Shown: positions 39,278 through 50,182, counted from the stretch's first letter. The stretch: DNA of 64,000 nucleotides from Halomonas qaidamensis (GCF_025917315.1 NZ_CP080627.1:1922001-1986000), one strand, 5' to 3'. A program made the numbers and translations. Notes: a model not told the origin generated them from the sequence alone.

Positions 39278-40993
39278 TTACCGCAGTAGCCAGGAAAGCA
39301 CCAGAAGCAGAAGTAGAATACCTGCCACGCCCTGCCAAAAACGCCTTGATTCTTGGCGCGGCTCCTCGCGGCTAGGCGCTCGTCCTAGGGGCACTTTTAA
39401 TGCGTGTAGAAATTCAGACAATCTTCTATAGCGCAACGCACGCTGGGGATCCAACGCGCGCCGCAGTGCATCGTCAAGTTCAGGCGATATCTCTGGATTC
39501 GTCGTGCGGGCACTGCGGTAGCTGAGCTCTTCGAGGTCGGTGTGGCTGCGCAGCCGATTAGGGGTTAACGTATAGGGCAACGCCCCCGTCAATAACCAGT
39601 AGACCGTTGATGCCAGTGAGTACTGGTCACTACGTCGCCCAACGCTATCACCCAGTGCGTATTCAGGAGCGGTGTGCTCATTAAAGCCAATTTGACGAAG
39701 TAACTCGCCAGAGTGACGGTGCCCATCTACCTCGCGCATATGACAGGCGCTGAAATCAGCTAATACCAGTTTGCCATGGGTATCAATTAATACGTTATCA
39801 GGGGTGATCTGTTGATGAATAATATCCCTGTTGTGTAATGCTTTAACTGCTTTACCTAGTTGATTGGCAATCTCTAAACGCTGAACCAAGCTAGCTTGCG
39901 GATGCCTTTCTGCCCACTGCCTTAACGTTTCACCTTCAATGTGCTGCATTAAGTAATACAAGTAACGTCGTGGTCGCGACGACTCCATCACCTTGACGAC
40001 AAAGGGTGAGTTTACCCGCTCGACTACCCACTGCTGGAGTAGAAAGTGCTCTAGATAAGCATTACGAAGTGATAGCTCAGGGCTTGGAGCTTTCATCACC
40101 ATTTCACGTTCTGAATAGACATCACGGACGCGATAAACTCTAGATTGCGCGTTTCGCGATAGTACGGCCAGTATTTCAAGCCCATCAAACCGCTCTCCTG
40201 GTGACAGCTCTGGGGGTATAGGCAGATCACCATAGATAAGCCCTGGGTGGTCTTCTGACTCTTCCGGTAGCTCATCAATACGCAGCAGTTGGAAGCAAAA
40301 CTGATCGCCACCATATCCCCTGTCTTGCGCGCGCTGCTTTGCTTCGCTTGCCAAACATTCACAAGCAGTATCTAGATCACTGGCATTTTGACGAATAAGA
40401 CGCACGTAATCCGATGGCATCAAAGTGCCACGCACACCCTGGGTAGTGAAAACGAAAAAATCGCCCTGTTTAAGTGGTAGGTGGGTATAGTCGATATCCA
40501 CACTACCATCCATTCCTAAAGCGCGAGATGGATAACGATAGCCGCCAACATCAGTAATATGGTCGCGGGTAAGCTGTTCAAATTCAGCCCCCCGCAAGCG
40601 GAATACTAATGTGTCCCCCATATGAAAAAGATGCGCTTCACGCTCACGAAATACCATTGCTGATAGCGAAGAAACGAAACTTCCTTCTTTAACATGCTGG
40701 CTTTGGCTATAGCACCAGCTGTTAAGCGCCCTAAGCACTCGGGTAGCCGACGTTTTCGTATCCCAGTGATCAGGCGTAGAGTAATAATCAGCCAAAAAAC
40801 CCCGTACGCTTAAATCACCCGCCTGCTTGGCCATGGTGTTACGGGAAATCGAGTCACTAATAACCGCACAGCCCCCTTTTACTTTCAATAGAGGCGCATC
40901 AGGCAGCCGTACCGACATAGAACTACGGTGCAAACGCCGATTAGGGGCCACAAAGGCTTGACCATAGCTGATTAGTAACTGGGCGTGCGCCAA
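39278..40993 (-). CDS. PP2C-kinase fusion with degenerate catalytic sites
   Basis: 571 residues. Residues 1-240 follow a PP2C phosphatase pattern and 265-535 a Ser/Thr kinase; a tail helix (about 553-570) anchors the end in the membrane. Both sites look altered. In the phosphatase, the first Asp-rich block is replaced by NRRLHRSS, DG becomes DS (47-48), and the T-D-G block becomes T-Q-G (184-186). In the kinase, K301 and N400 remain, but the catalytic Asp is Gln (H393-Q-Q395) and DFG is DFS (413-415). The start is TTG, set by GGAGGA four bases upstream. Relatives near nitrate-assimilation genes are active bifunctional enzymes; none are here. It may be a scaffold or sensor. Confidence 0.82.
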   Translation of the reverse strand: MAHAQLLISYGQAFVAPNRRLHRSSMSVRLPDAPLLKVKGGCAVISDSISRNTMAKQAGDLSVRGFLADYYSTPDHWDTKTSATRVLRALNSWCYSQSQHVKEGSFVSSLSAMVFREREAHLFHMGDTLVFRLRGAEFEQLTRDHITDVGGYRYPSRALGMDGSVDIDYTHLPLKQGDFFVFTTQGVRGTLMPSDYVRLIRQNASDLDTACECLASEAKQRAQDRGYGGDQFCFQLLRIDELPEESEDHPGLIYGDLPIPPELSPGERFDGLEILAVLSRNAQSRVYRVRDVYSEREMVMKAPSPELSLRNAYLEHFLLQQWVVERVNSPFVVKVMESSRPRRYLYYLMQHIEGETLRQWAERHPQASLVQRLEIANQLGKAVKALHNRDIIHQQITPDNVLIDTHGKLVLADFSACHMREVDGHRHSGELLRQIGFNEHTAPEYALGDSVGRRSDQYSLASTVYWLLTGALPYTLTPNRLRSHTDLEELSYRSARTTNPEISPELDDALRRALDPQRALRYRRLSEFLHALKVPLGRAPSREEPRQESRRFWQGVAGILLLLLVLSWLLR

Positions 40994-41257
40994 CTCATCC
41001 TCCTAGGCTTTAGGCTCTTCATGGGAACCACACAGCGGTTATGATACACGCTGAACAATAGAAACGATGCCCGCCAAACGTCGCGAAGGTGAAAAACGAG
41101 GGGTATTTTGAAATTAACAACCATTGTTAGTGGCACACACCTATGTCGCATTGGTAATCCACTAGCCAACTTCGTATAATTCTTCGCATTAATGCAATGC
41201 ATCAACTGCTTAGTGATCGCACTACATAAGCACATAAGCCAAGCCAAGGAATAGACG

Positions 41258-41788
41258 ATGAACTTCGATAACATCCCCGCTGGAAAGGATCTGCCCAACG
41301 ACATTTACGTGGCGATCGAAATTCCCGCTAATCACGCGCCGATTAAGTATGAAATCGACAAAGACATGGGCGCTCTTCTAGTTGACCGCTTCATGGCGAC
41401 CCCCATGTTCTATCCGGCTAACTACGGCTTCATCCCCCACACCCTGGCCGATGATGGTGACCCATTGGACGCGCTGGTTGTCACCCCGCACCCGGTAGCT
41501 CCTGGTAGCATTATCCGTGCTCGCCCTGTTGGCATTTTGAACATGACCGACGAAGCAGGCGAAGACGCAAAATTGGTCTGTGTCCCTCACCCCAAATTGA
41601 GCACTCTGTACGATGACGTTCAAGAAGTGACAGACCTTCCTGAACTGCTGCGTCAGCAGATCGCTCACTTTTTCGAGAACTATAAAGATCTCGAAAAAGG
41701 CAAATGGGTAAAAGTAGAATCTTGGGAAGGTGTTGAAGCAGCACGCAAAGCAATTGAAAAATCAGTCGCAGCTTACCAAAAAGCGTAA
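41258..41788 (+). CDS. ppa: Inorganic pyrophosphatase
   Basis: 176 residues, standard for the soluble family I enzyme. The active-site run [17 protein letters not shown] and [10 protein letters not shown] (Asp ligands for magnesium) are intact. It hydrolyses PPi to phosphate, which drives biosynthetic reactions. It starts with [18 protein letters not shown]. It is monocistronic with a strong terminator. Confidence 0.97.
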   Translation: MNFDNIPAGKDLPNDIYVAIEIPANHAPIKYEIDKDMGALLVDRFMATPMFYPANYGFIPHTLADDGDPLDALVVTPHPVAPGSIIRARPVGILNMTDEAGEDAKLVCVPHPKLSTLYDDVQEVTDLPELLRQQIAHFFENYKDLEKGKWVKVESWEGVEAARKAIEKSVAAYQKA

Positions 41789-41814
41789 CCGACTGGGTTA
41801 GGCCATGAAGCCAA

Positions 41815-41846
41815 TCCCCAGTCACTATCATCCCCAGTCACTATCA
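41815..41846. repeat. 16-bp direct repeat after ppa
   Basis: TCCCCAGTCACTATCA occurs twice in tandem between the ppa stop and its terminator. It is likely a local duplication. Confidence 0.8.
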
Positions 41847-41872
41847 AAGGCTGCCTACGGGCAGCCTTTTCT
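41846..41872 (+). terminator. Terminator of ppa
   Basis: The stem AAAGGCTGCC / GGCAGCCTTT with a four-base loop is followed by TCTATT. Confidence 0.9.
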
Positions 41873-42021
41873 ATTATTAGCCGTTAAAATTCTAAAAGTT
41901 ACGTTTTAACATTAACGCAGCATGAACAAGCGCGTCACGTCACCGCAGCATCTACGCTGCTATCTTCAGGTAGGATATGCTGTTTCAACATTTCCCCGAT
42001 ACGTCTGCGTAAGGATACTTC

Positions 42022-43905
42022 GTGTTGTCTTTTAAGCGTTTAAGCCTGTTACTTTTACTCTGCTGGCTCCCCCTGCTAGCCCATGCCCAATGGTTTTCTT
42101 CTTCCAGTAATCAAAGCGAATTTTTGCCGGTTTTGGAAGCATTCCAGCCCGCTGCTTGGCATGATGGCAACGCCGTTTATATTGGTATCGATATTGCTGA
42201 CGACTATTATTTGTACCGCCACCAATTTAGCGTTAGCAGCAAAACGGAAGCCGTGACGCTGAATAATCCCCGGCTTCCTGAAGGGACGTTTACCAATGAT
42301 GAATTTATGGGTGATGTCTATATTTTTCGTGACAAACTAGTCTTTGAAACTCCATTTTCACCCTCCTACAGTGGCCCAATTGATATTGAATTGACGTTCC
42401 AGGGTTGCGCTGATGCAGGGCTTTGTTATCCCCCAGAAACCATTTTGCTTGAAGCATCAGAGTCGTCACCCCCTAACGCCTTTGCAGACTGGTCGGCTGA
42501 AGACCAAGCTTTATCCACGGAGCAACAAAGCAACAATTCGCAACCATCTAAACAAGCCACCGGGGTAAATGACAGCCCTGAATTTTCAGCGCCGCAAAGC
42601 GAAGACAGCCGCTTTAGCGCGTTACTTGGCGATACCAGCCTACCTCTCGCATTAGGGTTATTTTTTATCGCTGGTTTGGGGCTAACGTTTACACCCTGCG
42701 TGCTACCGATGATCCCCATTTTATCGTCTATTGTGGTTGGGCAAAAACCAACCAAGCCTCGTGCGTTTGTACTCTCGGCTAGCTATGTTTTGGGCATGGC
42801 GTCAACCTATGCGCTAGTCGGTGTTTTAATGGGTCTGTTTGGCGCAGGCTTAAATCTTCAGGCTCATCTGCAATCAGCACCGGTGCTGATTACCTTTGCT
42901 GTTCTCTTCAGCTTATTTGCCTTAGCTATGTTTGGGGCGTTTGATTTACGGGTTTCACCACGCCTAGCGTCTAAAGTTGATGGCTGGCAAGCACGTGCCC
43001 AGCAAAGTGGCCCTGCAGGCTTAGCCATCGCAGGTGCACTATCAGTATTAGTAGTTTCCCCTTGTGTAACAGCTCCGCTTGCAGGTGCCTTGGTATTTAT
43101 TTCCTCAACGGGAGACGCCGCCATGGGGGGCGCAGTTTTATTTGCGTTAGGTTTAGGCATGGGGGTGCCACTACTATTGGTTGGCACCTTTGGGGCAACG
43201 TTGCTACCCCGCTCCGGCGCTTGGATGAACGGGGTCAAAATTGCTTTCGGATTACTGCTATTGGGCGTTGCCATTTGGATGATTGAGCGTCTAGTTCCAC
43301 CATCGCTAGCACTATTACTCTGGGCTGGGCTGGCGATAGGCAGCGCGCTGGTACTGGGGGCTTTAAATATGAATCAACCCCAAGGCTGGCCTAAAGCACG
43401 ACAAACGTTAGGGTTGATGTTACTGGCATGGGGCGTTGCTCTTGTCATTGGCGCTGCCCAGGGCGGCAGCAACCCACTGCGCCCCTTGTCGGTATCAAGT
43501 TCCTCAACGGTCAGTGGAGCGTCGCAGGCCACACTCGCTTTTCAGAAAGTTGATGAACTGAGTGCGCTTGAAACGGCACTCTCTGAAGCCGCGAACGCCC
43601 AACAACCTGCCTTTGTCAACTTCACGGCTGATTGGTGCATCTCTTGTAAGTTAATGGAACGTGATGTCTTTCCTGATCCAAATGTAGTCGCCGCACTGAA
43701 CGATTTTCACCTAATTGAGGTCGATGTTACGAATACAGATGCTCAAAGTCGGGAACTGCTCAACCGGTTCAACTTATTTGGGCCTCCAAGCTTACTTTTT
43801 TTTAGCCAAGGTGAAGAAGTCCGTGATGCACGTATTCAAGGTGAAATTACAGCTGCCGGGTTGACTCAACATCTGCAAACGTTACGGCGCTGGCAACAAG
43901 GCTGA
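42022..43905 (+). CDS. dsbD: Thiol:disulfide interchange protein DsbD
   Basis: 627 residues. A signal peptide (1-22, MLSFKRLSLLLLLCWLPLLAHA) leads to the periplasmic alpha domain with its reactive pair in FQGCADAGLCYPP (about 129-141). Eight helices of the beta domain follow (about 205-485) with conserved cysteines in TPCVLPMIP and VVSPCVTAPL. The C-terminal thioredoxin-like gamma domain has DWCISCK. It carries reducing electrons from cytoplasmic thioredoxin to the periplasm. The start is GTG with AAGGAT upstream. Confidence 0.95.
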   Translation: MLSFKRLSLLLLLCWLPLLAHAQWFSSSSNQSEFLPVLEAFQPAAWHDGNAVYIGIDIADDYYLYRHQFSVSSKTEAVTLNNPRLPEGTFTNDEFMGDVYIFRDKLVFETPFSPSYSGPIDIELTFQGCADAGLCYPPETILLEASESSPPNAFADWSAEDQALSTEQQSNNSQPSKQATGVNDSPEFSAPQSEDSRFSALLGDTSLPLALGLFFIAGLGLTFTPCVLPMIPILSSIVVGQKPTKPRAFVLSASYVLGMASTYALVGVLMGLFGAGLNLQAHLQSAPVLITFAVLFSLFALAMFGAFDLRVSPRLASKVDGWQARAQQSGPAGLAIAGALSVLVVSPCVTAPLAGALVFISSTGDAAMGGAVLFALGLGMGVPLLLVGTFGATLLPRSGAWMNGVKIAFGLLLLGVAIWMIERLVPPSLALLLWAGLAIGSALVLGALNMNQPQGWPKARQTLGLMLLAWGVALVIGAAQGGSNPLRPLSVSSSSTVSGASQATLAFQKVDELSALETALSEAANAQQPAFVNFTADWCISCKLMERDVFPDPNVVAALNDFHLIEVDVTNTDAQSRELLNRFNLFGPPSLLFFSQGEEVRDARIQGEITAAGLTQHLQTLRRWQQG

Positions 43906-44201
43906 CCAGATGCCTATAGCAGCCTTGTGTCGCGATCTTCGTCAAACGGTTGTTTAAACAGCGATGAACAAGCATCTATTAGCCGCGACTAGACATGCCC
44001 GTACTTTTTCGGCAAACTTCGCAGCCATATTAGCTAAAATCCTCATTTTTTAGGACTTAGCACCGGGTAACGTTCAACATCGTGCAGCGTTCTCTGCATT
44101 TTCAATCAAGGTTTACTGCGCTAGAGCAGCGGCCAATGCTTGTTGGCAACACACGCCTTACAGCATTGCGATTAACTTTCATCACATTTGGGGCGACAGG
44201 T

Positions 44202-44663
44202 ATGGATATTCGTAAAGTCAAAAAATTGATTGAGCTTCTCGAAGAATCAAATATTAGTGAGATTGAAATTCAGGAAGGTGAAGAATCTGTCCGGATCAGC
44301 CGCCACCCTAATGGTGCAACATGGCAGCCACAAGCCATGCCTCAGTATAATATGCCTCCTATGCAACAGGCACCTGCTCCGGCGACTGCTCCTGCAGCTA
44401 ACGCAGAGCCACAAGGTGTAAGCTACCAAGGTGAAGCCGTTAACTCACCGATGGTAGGTACGTTCTACCGTAGCCCAGCTCCGGGCGCGAAATCGTTTGT
44501 GGAAGTGGGCGATACAGTTAAGCAAGGCGATACGGTATGTATCGTTGAAGCAATGAAAATGATGAACCAAATTGAAGCCGATCGCGACGGCGTGGTTGAG
44601 GCCATCCTAGTGGAAGACGGCGAGCCGGTAGAGTTCGATCAGCCTATGATCGTCATCGCTTAA
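44202..44663 (+). CDS. accB: Biotin carboxyl carrier protein of acetyl-CoA carboxylase
   Basis: 153 residues. The N-terminus [16 protein letters not shown], a Pro/Ala-rich linker (about 50-75), and the biotin domain with EAMKMMN (biotin lysine at about 119) are all present. The start at 44202 has GGGGCGACAGG upstream; an in-frame extension of 40 residues is rejected. It carries CO2 between AccC and the transferase in fatty acid synthesis. accC starts 30 bases after its stop. aroQ, which often precedes accB, is not here. Confidence 0.96.
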   Translation: MDIRKVKKLIELLEESNISEIEIQEGEESVRISRHPNGATWQPQAMPQYNMPPMQQAPAPATAPAANAEPQGVSYQGEAVNSPMVGTFYRSPAPGAKSFVEVGDTVKQGDTVCIVEAMKMMNQIEADRDGVVEAILVEDGEPVEFDQPMIVIA

Positions 44664-44693
44664 TCTTTCAAATCAACACGGGTGGATACTCCC

Positions 44694-46034
44694 ATGCTGG
44701 ACAAGGTACTTATCGCAAACCGCGGCGAGATTGCCCTTCGCATTCTTCGGGCCTGCAAAGAGCTAGGGATTAAAACCGTTGCGGTTCACTCCAAAGCTGA
44801 CCGTGAGTTAATGCATGTTCGCTTAGCCGACGAGGCGGTATGTATTGGCCCGGCCTCCTCAGCTCAGTCGTACTTAAACATTCCGGCCTTAATCAGCGCT
44901 GCCGAAGTGACGGATTCTAGCGCTATTCATCCTGGCTATGGTTTTCTTTCAGAAAACGCTAATTTTGCAGAACAGGTGGAGCGCTCTGGCTTTACCTTTA
45001 TTGGCCCACGTGCGGAAACCATTCGCTTAATGGGGGATAAAGTTAGCGCCATTGAAGCAATGAAGATAGCTGGCGTTCCTACCGTGCCTGGTTCGGATGG
45101 TCCGTTAGGAGATGATGATGCCACTAACCTAGCCACTGCACGCCGCATTGGTTATCCGGTTATTATCAAAGCCGCTGCCGGTGGTGGTGGCCGCGGCATG
45201 CGGGTAGTGCACACGGAAGGTCATCTGCTTTCAGCCATTACGGTTACTCGGACAGAGGCGCATTCAGCGTTTGGCGACGGCACGGTTTACATGGAAAAAT
45301 TCCTTGAAAAACCCCGCCATGTAGAAGTCCAGGTACTCGCTGATGGCCAAGGCAATGCTATCCATCTTTATGATCGTGACTGCTCGTTGCAGCGTCGTCA
45401 CCAAAAGGTATTGGAAGAAGCGCCTGCCCCTGGTATTGACCCAGAAGCGCGTGCGAAGGTATTAGAAGCCTGTCGCCAAGCGTGTCTCGAAATTAACTAT
45501 CGTGGCGCGGGCACTTTTGAATTTCTTTATGAAGACGGCGACTTCTTCTTTATAGAGATGAACACACGTGTACAGGTAGAACACCCGGTTACCGAGATGG
45601 TAACCGGTGTTGATATTGTCAAAGAGCAGCTGCGCATCGCCTCCGGCTTACCGCTATCTATTCGTCAGGAAGACGTAAAAATTAGCGGCCATGCCTTTGA
45701 GTGCAGGATCAACGCAGAAGACGCACGTACGTTCATGCCTTCTCCGGGCAAAGTCACACTGTTCCATGCACCAGGTGGTCTTGGAGTGCGTATGGATTCT
45801 CACCTATACACTGGCTACACCGTACCGCCACATTACGACTCACTTATCGGCAAGCTGATTACCTGGGGGGCAGACCGGGAAATTGCGCTGACGCGCATGC
45901 GCAATGCCCTAGATGAGCTTCTAGTCGAGGGGATCAAAACCAACATTGATCTGCAAAAAGACTTGGTGAGGGACAGTTATTTCCGCCAAGGCGGTGTCAA
46001 TATCCACTATCTTGAAAAGAAACTCAGTAGCTAA
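44694..46034 (+). CDS. accC: Biotin carboxylase subunit of acetyl-CoA carboxylase
   Basis: 446 residues. The N-terminus [20 protein letters not shown], the ATP-grasp glycine loop [12 protein letters not shown] (about 159-170), and [17 protein letters not shown] are diagnostic. It carboxylates biotin on AccB using ATP and bicarbonate. GTG 12 bases upstream is in frame, but the ATG with GGTGGA at the right distance fits better. Transcribed with accB. Confidence 0.97.
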   Translation: MLDKVLIANRGEIALRILRACKELGIKTVAVHSKADRELMHVRLADEAVCIGPASSAQSYLNIPALISAAEVTDSSAIHPGYGFLSENANFAEQVERSGFTFIGPRAETIRLMGDKVSAIEAMKIAGVPTVPGSDGPLGDDDATNLATARRIGYPVIIKAAAGGGGRGMRVVHTEGHLLSAITVTRTEAHSAFGDGTVYMEKFLEKPRHVEVQVLADGQGNAIHLYDRDCSLQRRHQKVLEEAPAPGIDPEARAKVLEACRQACLEINYRGAGTFEFLYEDGDFFFIEMNTRVQVEHPVTEMVTGVDIVKEQLRIASGLPLSIRQEDVKISGHAFECRINAEDARTFMPSPGKVTLFHAPGGLGVRMDSHLYTGYTVPPHYDSLIGKLITWGADREIALTRMRNALDELLVEGIKTNIDLQKDLVRDSYFRQGGVNIHYLEKKLSS

Positions 46035-46157
46035 TATCAGAAATTAATAGCTGTAAAAGCGCTGAATAGATAGCTGATAATACTCAACGGGGTGGCCATA
46101 GCCACCCCGTTATTGTTTTACCTTTGCGTGAATGCACTTACGCCGTGGAGATTGCTG

Positions 46158-47069
46158 ATGCCCTGGCTCCAACTCAAAGCCCATGTTGCTCCAGAACAAG
46201 CCGAACTGCTAGAAGATTTACTGTTAGAGGAAGGTGCGACAGCCATTGGCCTTCAAGATGCCCACGATGATCCTGTTTTCGAACCTGAGCGGGGTACTAC
46301 ACCGCTTTGGCAGGACACTATTCTGACAGGGCTCTATGACGACTTAGATGGAATCGACGCCATGCTTGAACGTATTCGAGCAGCCTGGTCTGAGCGAATG
46401 CCCGACGAACCCTGCCCAGTGATTGAGTATGAACTATTAGCTGATCGAGATTGGGAAAGGGAGTGGATGGATGATTTTACACCGCTACGGATGGGACAAC
46501 GACTATGGATTGTGCCTAGCTGGCACGAACCACCAGAGGCAAATGCCGTTAATCTGATACTCGACCCTGGCCTAGCATTTGGCACCGGCACCCACCCAAC
46601 GACAGCGCTTTGTTTGGAATGGCTAGATAGCTTGGCGGTTAACGGTGGATTAGAAAATAAACACGTTCTGGATGTTGGGTGTGGCTCAGGCATCCTGGCT
46701 ATTGCCGCTTTAAAGCTAGGGGCAACTCGCGCGGATGGTACTGATATCGACCCCCAGGCACTACAAGCAAGCCGTGATAATGCCGCACGGAATGACATTA
46801 ACGAAGCGCAATTGTCACTCTACTATCCTGAGCAGTTAGCCAACGGCCTATATCCGATCGTCACGGCCAATATTTTAGCAGGCCCACTGGTTGAACTGGC
46901 CTCAATGATTGCAGGTCATGTAGCGTCGGGCGGGCAGATAGCACTATCTGGCATTTTAGCGAACCAGGCAGATGAGGTGTTACAGGCCTACGAGTTACAG
47001 GGTCTGATAATGGAAGAACCCACAATTCGTGAAGGATGGGTCCGTCTATCAGGCTACCGGCCCGTTTAA
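46158..47069 (+). CDS. prmA: Ribosomal protein L11 methyltransferase
   Basis: 303 residues. The N-terminal substrate-binding part (MPWLQLKAHVAPEQAELLED) is followed by the SAM-binding class I methyltransferase fold with VLDVGCGSGILAIAALKLGA (about 170-189) and the NILAGPL motif (about 238). It trimethylates L11. The start has GTGGAG upstream; an extension of 22 residues is rejected. The accBC-prmA-dusB-fis order is common in Pseudomonas and relatives. Confidence 0.95.
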   Translation: MPWLQLKAHVAPEQAELLEDLLLEEGATAIGLQDAHDDPVFEPERGTTPLWQDTILTGLYDDLDGIDAMLERIRAAWSERMPDEPCPVIEYELLADRDWEREWMDDFTPLRMGQRLWIVPSWHEPPEANAVNLILDPGLAFGTGTHPTTALCLEWLDSLAVNGGLENKHVLDVGCGSGILAIAALKLGATRADGTDIDPQALQASRDNAARNDINEAQLSLYYPEQLANGLYPIVTANILAGPLVELASMIAGHVASGGQIALSGILANQADEVLQAYELQGLIMEEPTIREGWVRLSGYRPV

Positions 47070-47167
47070 TCTAGCCTTCGGCCTTCACCCCATCGCCGAG
47101 TAGGCGTATCATACGCCCCCTCTAAACGCCTACTCGGCGACGTTTATCGGTACTACAGCGCAGCATA

Positions 47168-48208
47168 ATGACCACACAAAACTTTCAGCCACCCAAGGTT
47201 GGGCCTTACCAGTTACCTAACCACGTTATTTTGGCGCCGATGGCAGGCGTTACCGACCGCCCATTTCGCCAACTTTGTCGACGTTTGGGGGCTGGCTGGG
47301 TGGTTGGTGAAATGGTCACCGCCGATCCTTCTCTTTGGCACACCCGAAAATCCAAGCTGCGCATGGATCATGAAGGTGAACCCGACCCACGGGTTGTGCA
47401 AATTGCCGGGGGCGATGCTGAGATGCTGGCGAATGCTGCGCGCCTGAATGCAGAACTTGGCGCTCAAGTGATTGATATCAACATGGGCTGTCCGGCAAAA
47501 AAGGTCTGCAATAAGGCCGCTGGCTCTGCCCTAATGCGTGATGAAGCACTAGTCGCTGAGATTCTCGATGCTGTTGTAAAAGCCGTTGATATACCCGTTA
47601 CTTTAAAAATTCGCACTGGCTGGTCTGCTGACGCCAACAACGGTTTACGCATTGCTAAACTTGCAGAATCAGCAGGCATTCAGGCCTTGGCAGTACATGG
47701 ACGTCATCGAGAGCAGCGCTATACTGGATGGGCTGAGTACGACACTATTGCCGACATTAAATCGCGTTTGACAATCCCGGTGGTCGCTAATGGGGATATT
47801 ACCAGCCCACAAAAAGCCAAAGAGGTATTGTCATATACAGGCGCCGATGCAGTAATGATTGGTCGTGGAGCGCAAGGTAATCCGTGGATCTTTCAGCAAA
47901 TCACACACTATCTTACCCATGGGGAATTGTTAGCACCGCCTACTCTTAGTGAGCGGCGCCAGGTTCTCGAAGCGCATTTAAGGGCTCTACACGCTTTTTA
48001 TGGCGAGACTATGGGGGTGCGAATAGCACGCAAACATCTAGGGTGGTATTTAGCTGAAGATCCGCGCTTCAATGAAAAACAACATTATCTGTTAAAGCAG
48101 CAATTTAATGCGCTTGCTACACCAGAATCACAATTCGATTGGATTAATGATGCCATGACGCAAGACGCTGCAGGGCGTCTGCTAGCCAAAGGAAGCCATG
48201 CTGCATGA
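47168..48208 (+). CDS. dusB: tRNA-dihydrouridine synthase B
   Basis: 346 residues, a TIM-barrel FMN enzyme with LAPMAGVTDRPFR (about 22-34), NMGCPAKKVCNKAAGSALM (catalytic Cys) and NGDITSPQKA. DusB reduces U17 in tRNA. Its ATGA overlap with fis matches the conserved dusB-fis operon. Confidence 0.96.
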   Translation: MTTQNFQPPKVGPYQLPNHVILAPMAGVTDRPFRQLCRRLGAGWVVGEMVTADPSLWHTRKSKLRMDHEGEPDPRVVQIAGGDAEMLANAARLNAELGAQVIDINMGCPAKKVCNKAAGSALMRDEALVAEILDAVVKAVDIPVTLKIRTGWSADANNGLRIAKLAESAGIQALAVHGRHREQRYTGWAEYDTIADIKSRLTIPVVANGDITSPQKAKEVLSYTGADAVMIGRGAQGNPWIFQQITHYLTHGELLAPPTLSERRQVLEAHLRALHAFYGETMGVRIARKHLGWYLAEDPRFNEKQHYLLKQQFNALATPESQFDWINDAMTQDAAGRLLAKGSHAA

Positions 48209-48528
48209 CTGAACGCGACCTGCTTTCGAACGAGCTCTCTCACCGCCTTTCCGGGACACTCGCAGACCCCGCCGCGAGTGCCCCGCCGCAACCATTAAGG
48301 GAAGCAGTTGAGACAGCAATACGCCGTTACTTCGAGCATCTCGATGGCAGCCAGGCAACCGATCTCTACACGATGGTGATGGCCGAAGTGGAAGCACCGT
48401 TACTTAGCTGTGTAATGGAGCACACCGAGGGCAACCAAACCCGTGCCGCGGATGTATTAGGCTTAAATCGTGGCACATTGCGCAAAAAACTTAAGCTATA
48501 TGGCTTGATTGAAGGTGACGCCCCATAA
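48205..48528 (+). CDS. fis: Fis nucleoid-associated protein
   Basis: 107 residues, slightly longer than E. coli Fis (98), with an N-terminal extension of about 10. The C-terminal helix-turn-helix (NQTRAADVLGLNRGTLRKKLKLYG, about 79-102) is intact, including the Fis-type arginine and lysine residues. Fis bends DNA and activates rRNA promoters. Translational coupling to dusB is the usual arrangement. Confidence 0.96.
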   Translation: MTERDLLSNELSHRLSGTLADPAASAPPQPLREAVETAIRRYFEHLDGSQATDLYTMVMAEVEAPLLSCVMEHTEGNQTRAADVLGLNRGTLRKKLKLYGLIEGDAP

Positions 48529-48588
48529 GGGGCGTTATTGTTTGTAATTTTCGACGTTAACTCCTTGACTCTGCACACGAGCACTCTA

Positions 48589-50169
48589 ATGGCTGATAGC
48601 ACTGCTACCCCCGTCCGTCGCGCCCTTTTGAGCGTATCCGATAAAACTGGCATTGTTGAATTCGCCCGCGGTTTGAGCCAGCACGGCGTGGAACTCCTCT
48701 CGACTGGCGGCACCTTCCGTTTACTTCAAGAAAATGCCATTCCTGTTAAAGAAGTTTCTGAGCACACCGGGTTTCCCGAAATCATGGATGGTCGTGTGAA
48801 AACACTGCACCCGAAGATCCATGGCGGTATTCTAGCGCGCCGCGGCCAGGATGATGCCGTAATGGCCGAGAACGACATTACCCCTATCGACATGGTGGTG
48901 GTTAATCTTTATCCCTTTGCCGCCACCGTTGCCAACCCGGACTGCACCCTAGAAGACGCCATTGAAAATATTGATATCGGTGGACCGACCATGGTGCGGG
49001 CATGCGCAAAAAATCACGCCTACACCACTATTGTGGTAAATGCTGAAGACTATGCCCGAGTGTTAGGAGAGCTGGCAGCGCAAGACGGTCAAGTAAGCGC
49101 TGCGACCCGCTTTGATTTGGCAGTAAAAGCGTTTGAACACACCGCTGGTTATGATGGTGCTATTGCCAATTATCTTGGTCGCAAAGTCACCAGCGAAGAC
49201 TCAACGTTCGCCCGCACCTTTAACCTGCAATTAGCTAAAAAGCAGGACATGCGATACGGTGAAAACCCGCATCAGCAAGCAGCATTTTACGTAGACCCAA
49301 TGGCCAACGAGCCAAGTGTTGCTACAGCCAAAACCCTACAAGGCAAGCCACTTTCTTTTAATAATGTGGCTGATACAGACGCAGCATTTGAATGCGTTAA
49401 AGCGTTTGATGAAACGGCTTGTGTGATCGTGAAACATGCCAATCCTTGCGGGGTAGCCATTGGCACTACTGCGCTTGAGGCATATGAAAAAGCCTTTGCT
49501 ACCGATCCGACGAGTGCTTTTGGCGGCATTATTGCATTTAACGTAACGCTGGATACTGAAACAGCCCGTGCCATTATCGACCGCCAGTTTGTAGAAGTTA
49601 TTATTGCCCCGGGTGTAAGTGATGAGGCAGCTGCCATCATTGCAGAAAAACAGAATGTTCGCCTGCTTGATGTCAGCGCCCACTGGCCTGGCGAAGCACA
49701 ACCAGCGTTTGACTTTAAACGGGTTAACGGTGGGCTGTTAGTACAAGAGCGTGACCAGGGCATGGTAACGCGGGAAGAACTGACCGTGGTTAGCGACCGC
49801 TCACCGTCAGAACAAGAACTGCGTGATCTAGGCTTTGCTTGGAGAGTCGCTAAATTTGTTAAATCGAACGCCATTGTATATGCCAAAGAAGGGCAAACCA
49901 TTGGCGTTGGCGCTGGTCAAATGAGTCGAGTTTACTCGGCCAAAATTGCAGGTATTAAAGCAGCCGATGAGGGCCTTTCCGTGCCTGGCTCAGTAATGGC
50001 ATCGGATGCCTTCTTCCCCTTCCGTGATGGCATTGATGCCGCTGCAGCCGCAGGCATTACCGCGGTAATTCAGCCAGGCGGTTCAATGCGTGACCAGGAA
50101 GTGATTGATGCTGCTAACGAAGCAGGCATTGCTATGGTATTTACGGGCATGCGCCACTTCCGCCATTAA
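48589..50169 (+). CDS. purH: Bifunctional AICAR transformylase/IMP cyclohydrolase
   Basis: 526 residues. The N-terminal IMP cyclohydrolase (about 1-200) and C-terminal AICAR transformylase (about 210-526) contain [12 protein letters not shown] and the K-H substrate pair in [10 protein letters not shown]. It performs the last two steps of IMP synthesis. The start at 48589 gives the family N-terminus ([17 protein letters not shown]); an in-frame extension lacks a site. A long hairpin follows. Confidence 0.97.
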   Translation: MADSTATPVRRALLSVSDKTGIVEFARGLSQHGVELLSTGGTFRLLQENAIPVKEVSEHTGFPEIMDGRVKTLHPKIHGGILARRGQDDAVMAENDITPIDMVVVNLYPFAATVANPDCTLEDAIENIDIGGPTMVRACAKNHAYTTIVVNAEDYARVLGELAAQDGQVSAATRFDLAVKAFEHTAGYDGAIANYLGRKVTSEDSTFARTFNLQLAKKQDMRYGENPHQQAAFYVDPMANEPSVATAKTLQGKPLSFNNVADTDAAFECVKAFDETACVIVKHANPCGVAIGTTALEAYEKAFATDPTSAFGGIIAFNVTLDTETARAIIDRQFVEVIIAPGVSDEAAAIIAEKQNVRLLDVSAHWPGEAQPAFDFKRVNGGLLVQERDQGMVTREELTVVSDRSPSEQELRDLGFAWRVAKFVKSNAIVYAKEGQTIGVGAGQMSRVYSAKIAGIKAADEGLSVPGSVMASDAFFPFRDGIDAAAAAGITAVIQPGGSMRDQEVIDAANEAGIAMVFTGMRHFRH

Positions 50170-50182
50170 TCATCTGGCCATA

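Noticed and set aside
39278..40993. Phosphatase-kinase fusion as a pseudogene
   Set aside because: Frame is full length with a strong ribosome-binding site and tail anchor and no stops; degenerate residues suggest changed function rather than decay.
49287..49901. Open frame of 204 codons opposite purH
   Set aside because: Antisense to a conserved transformylase domain with no independent evidence.
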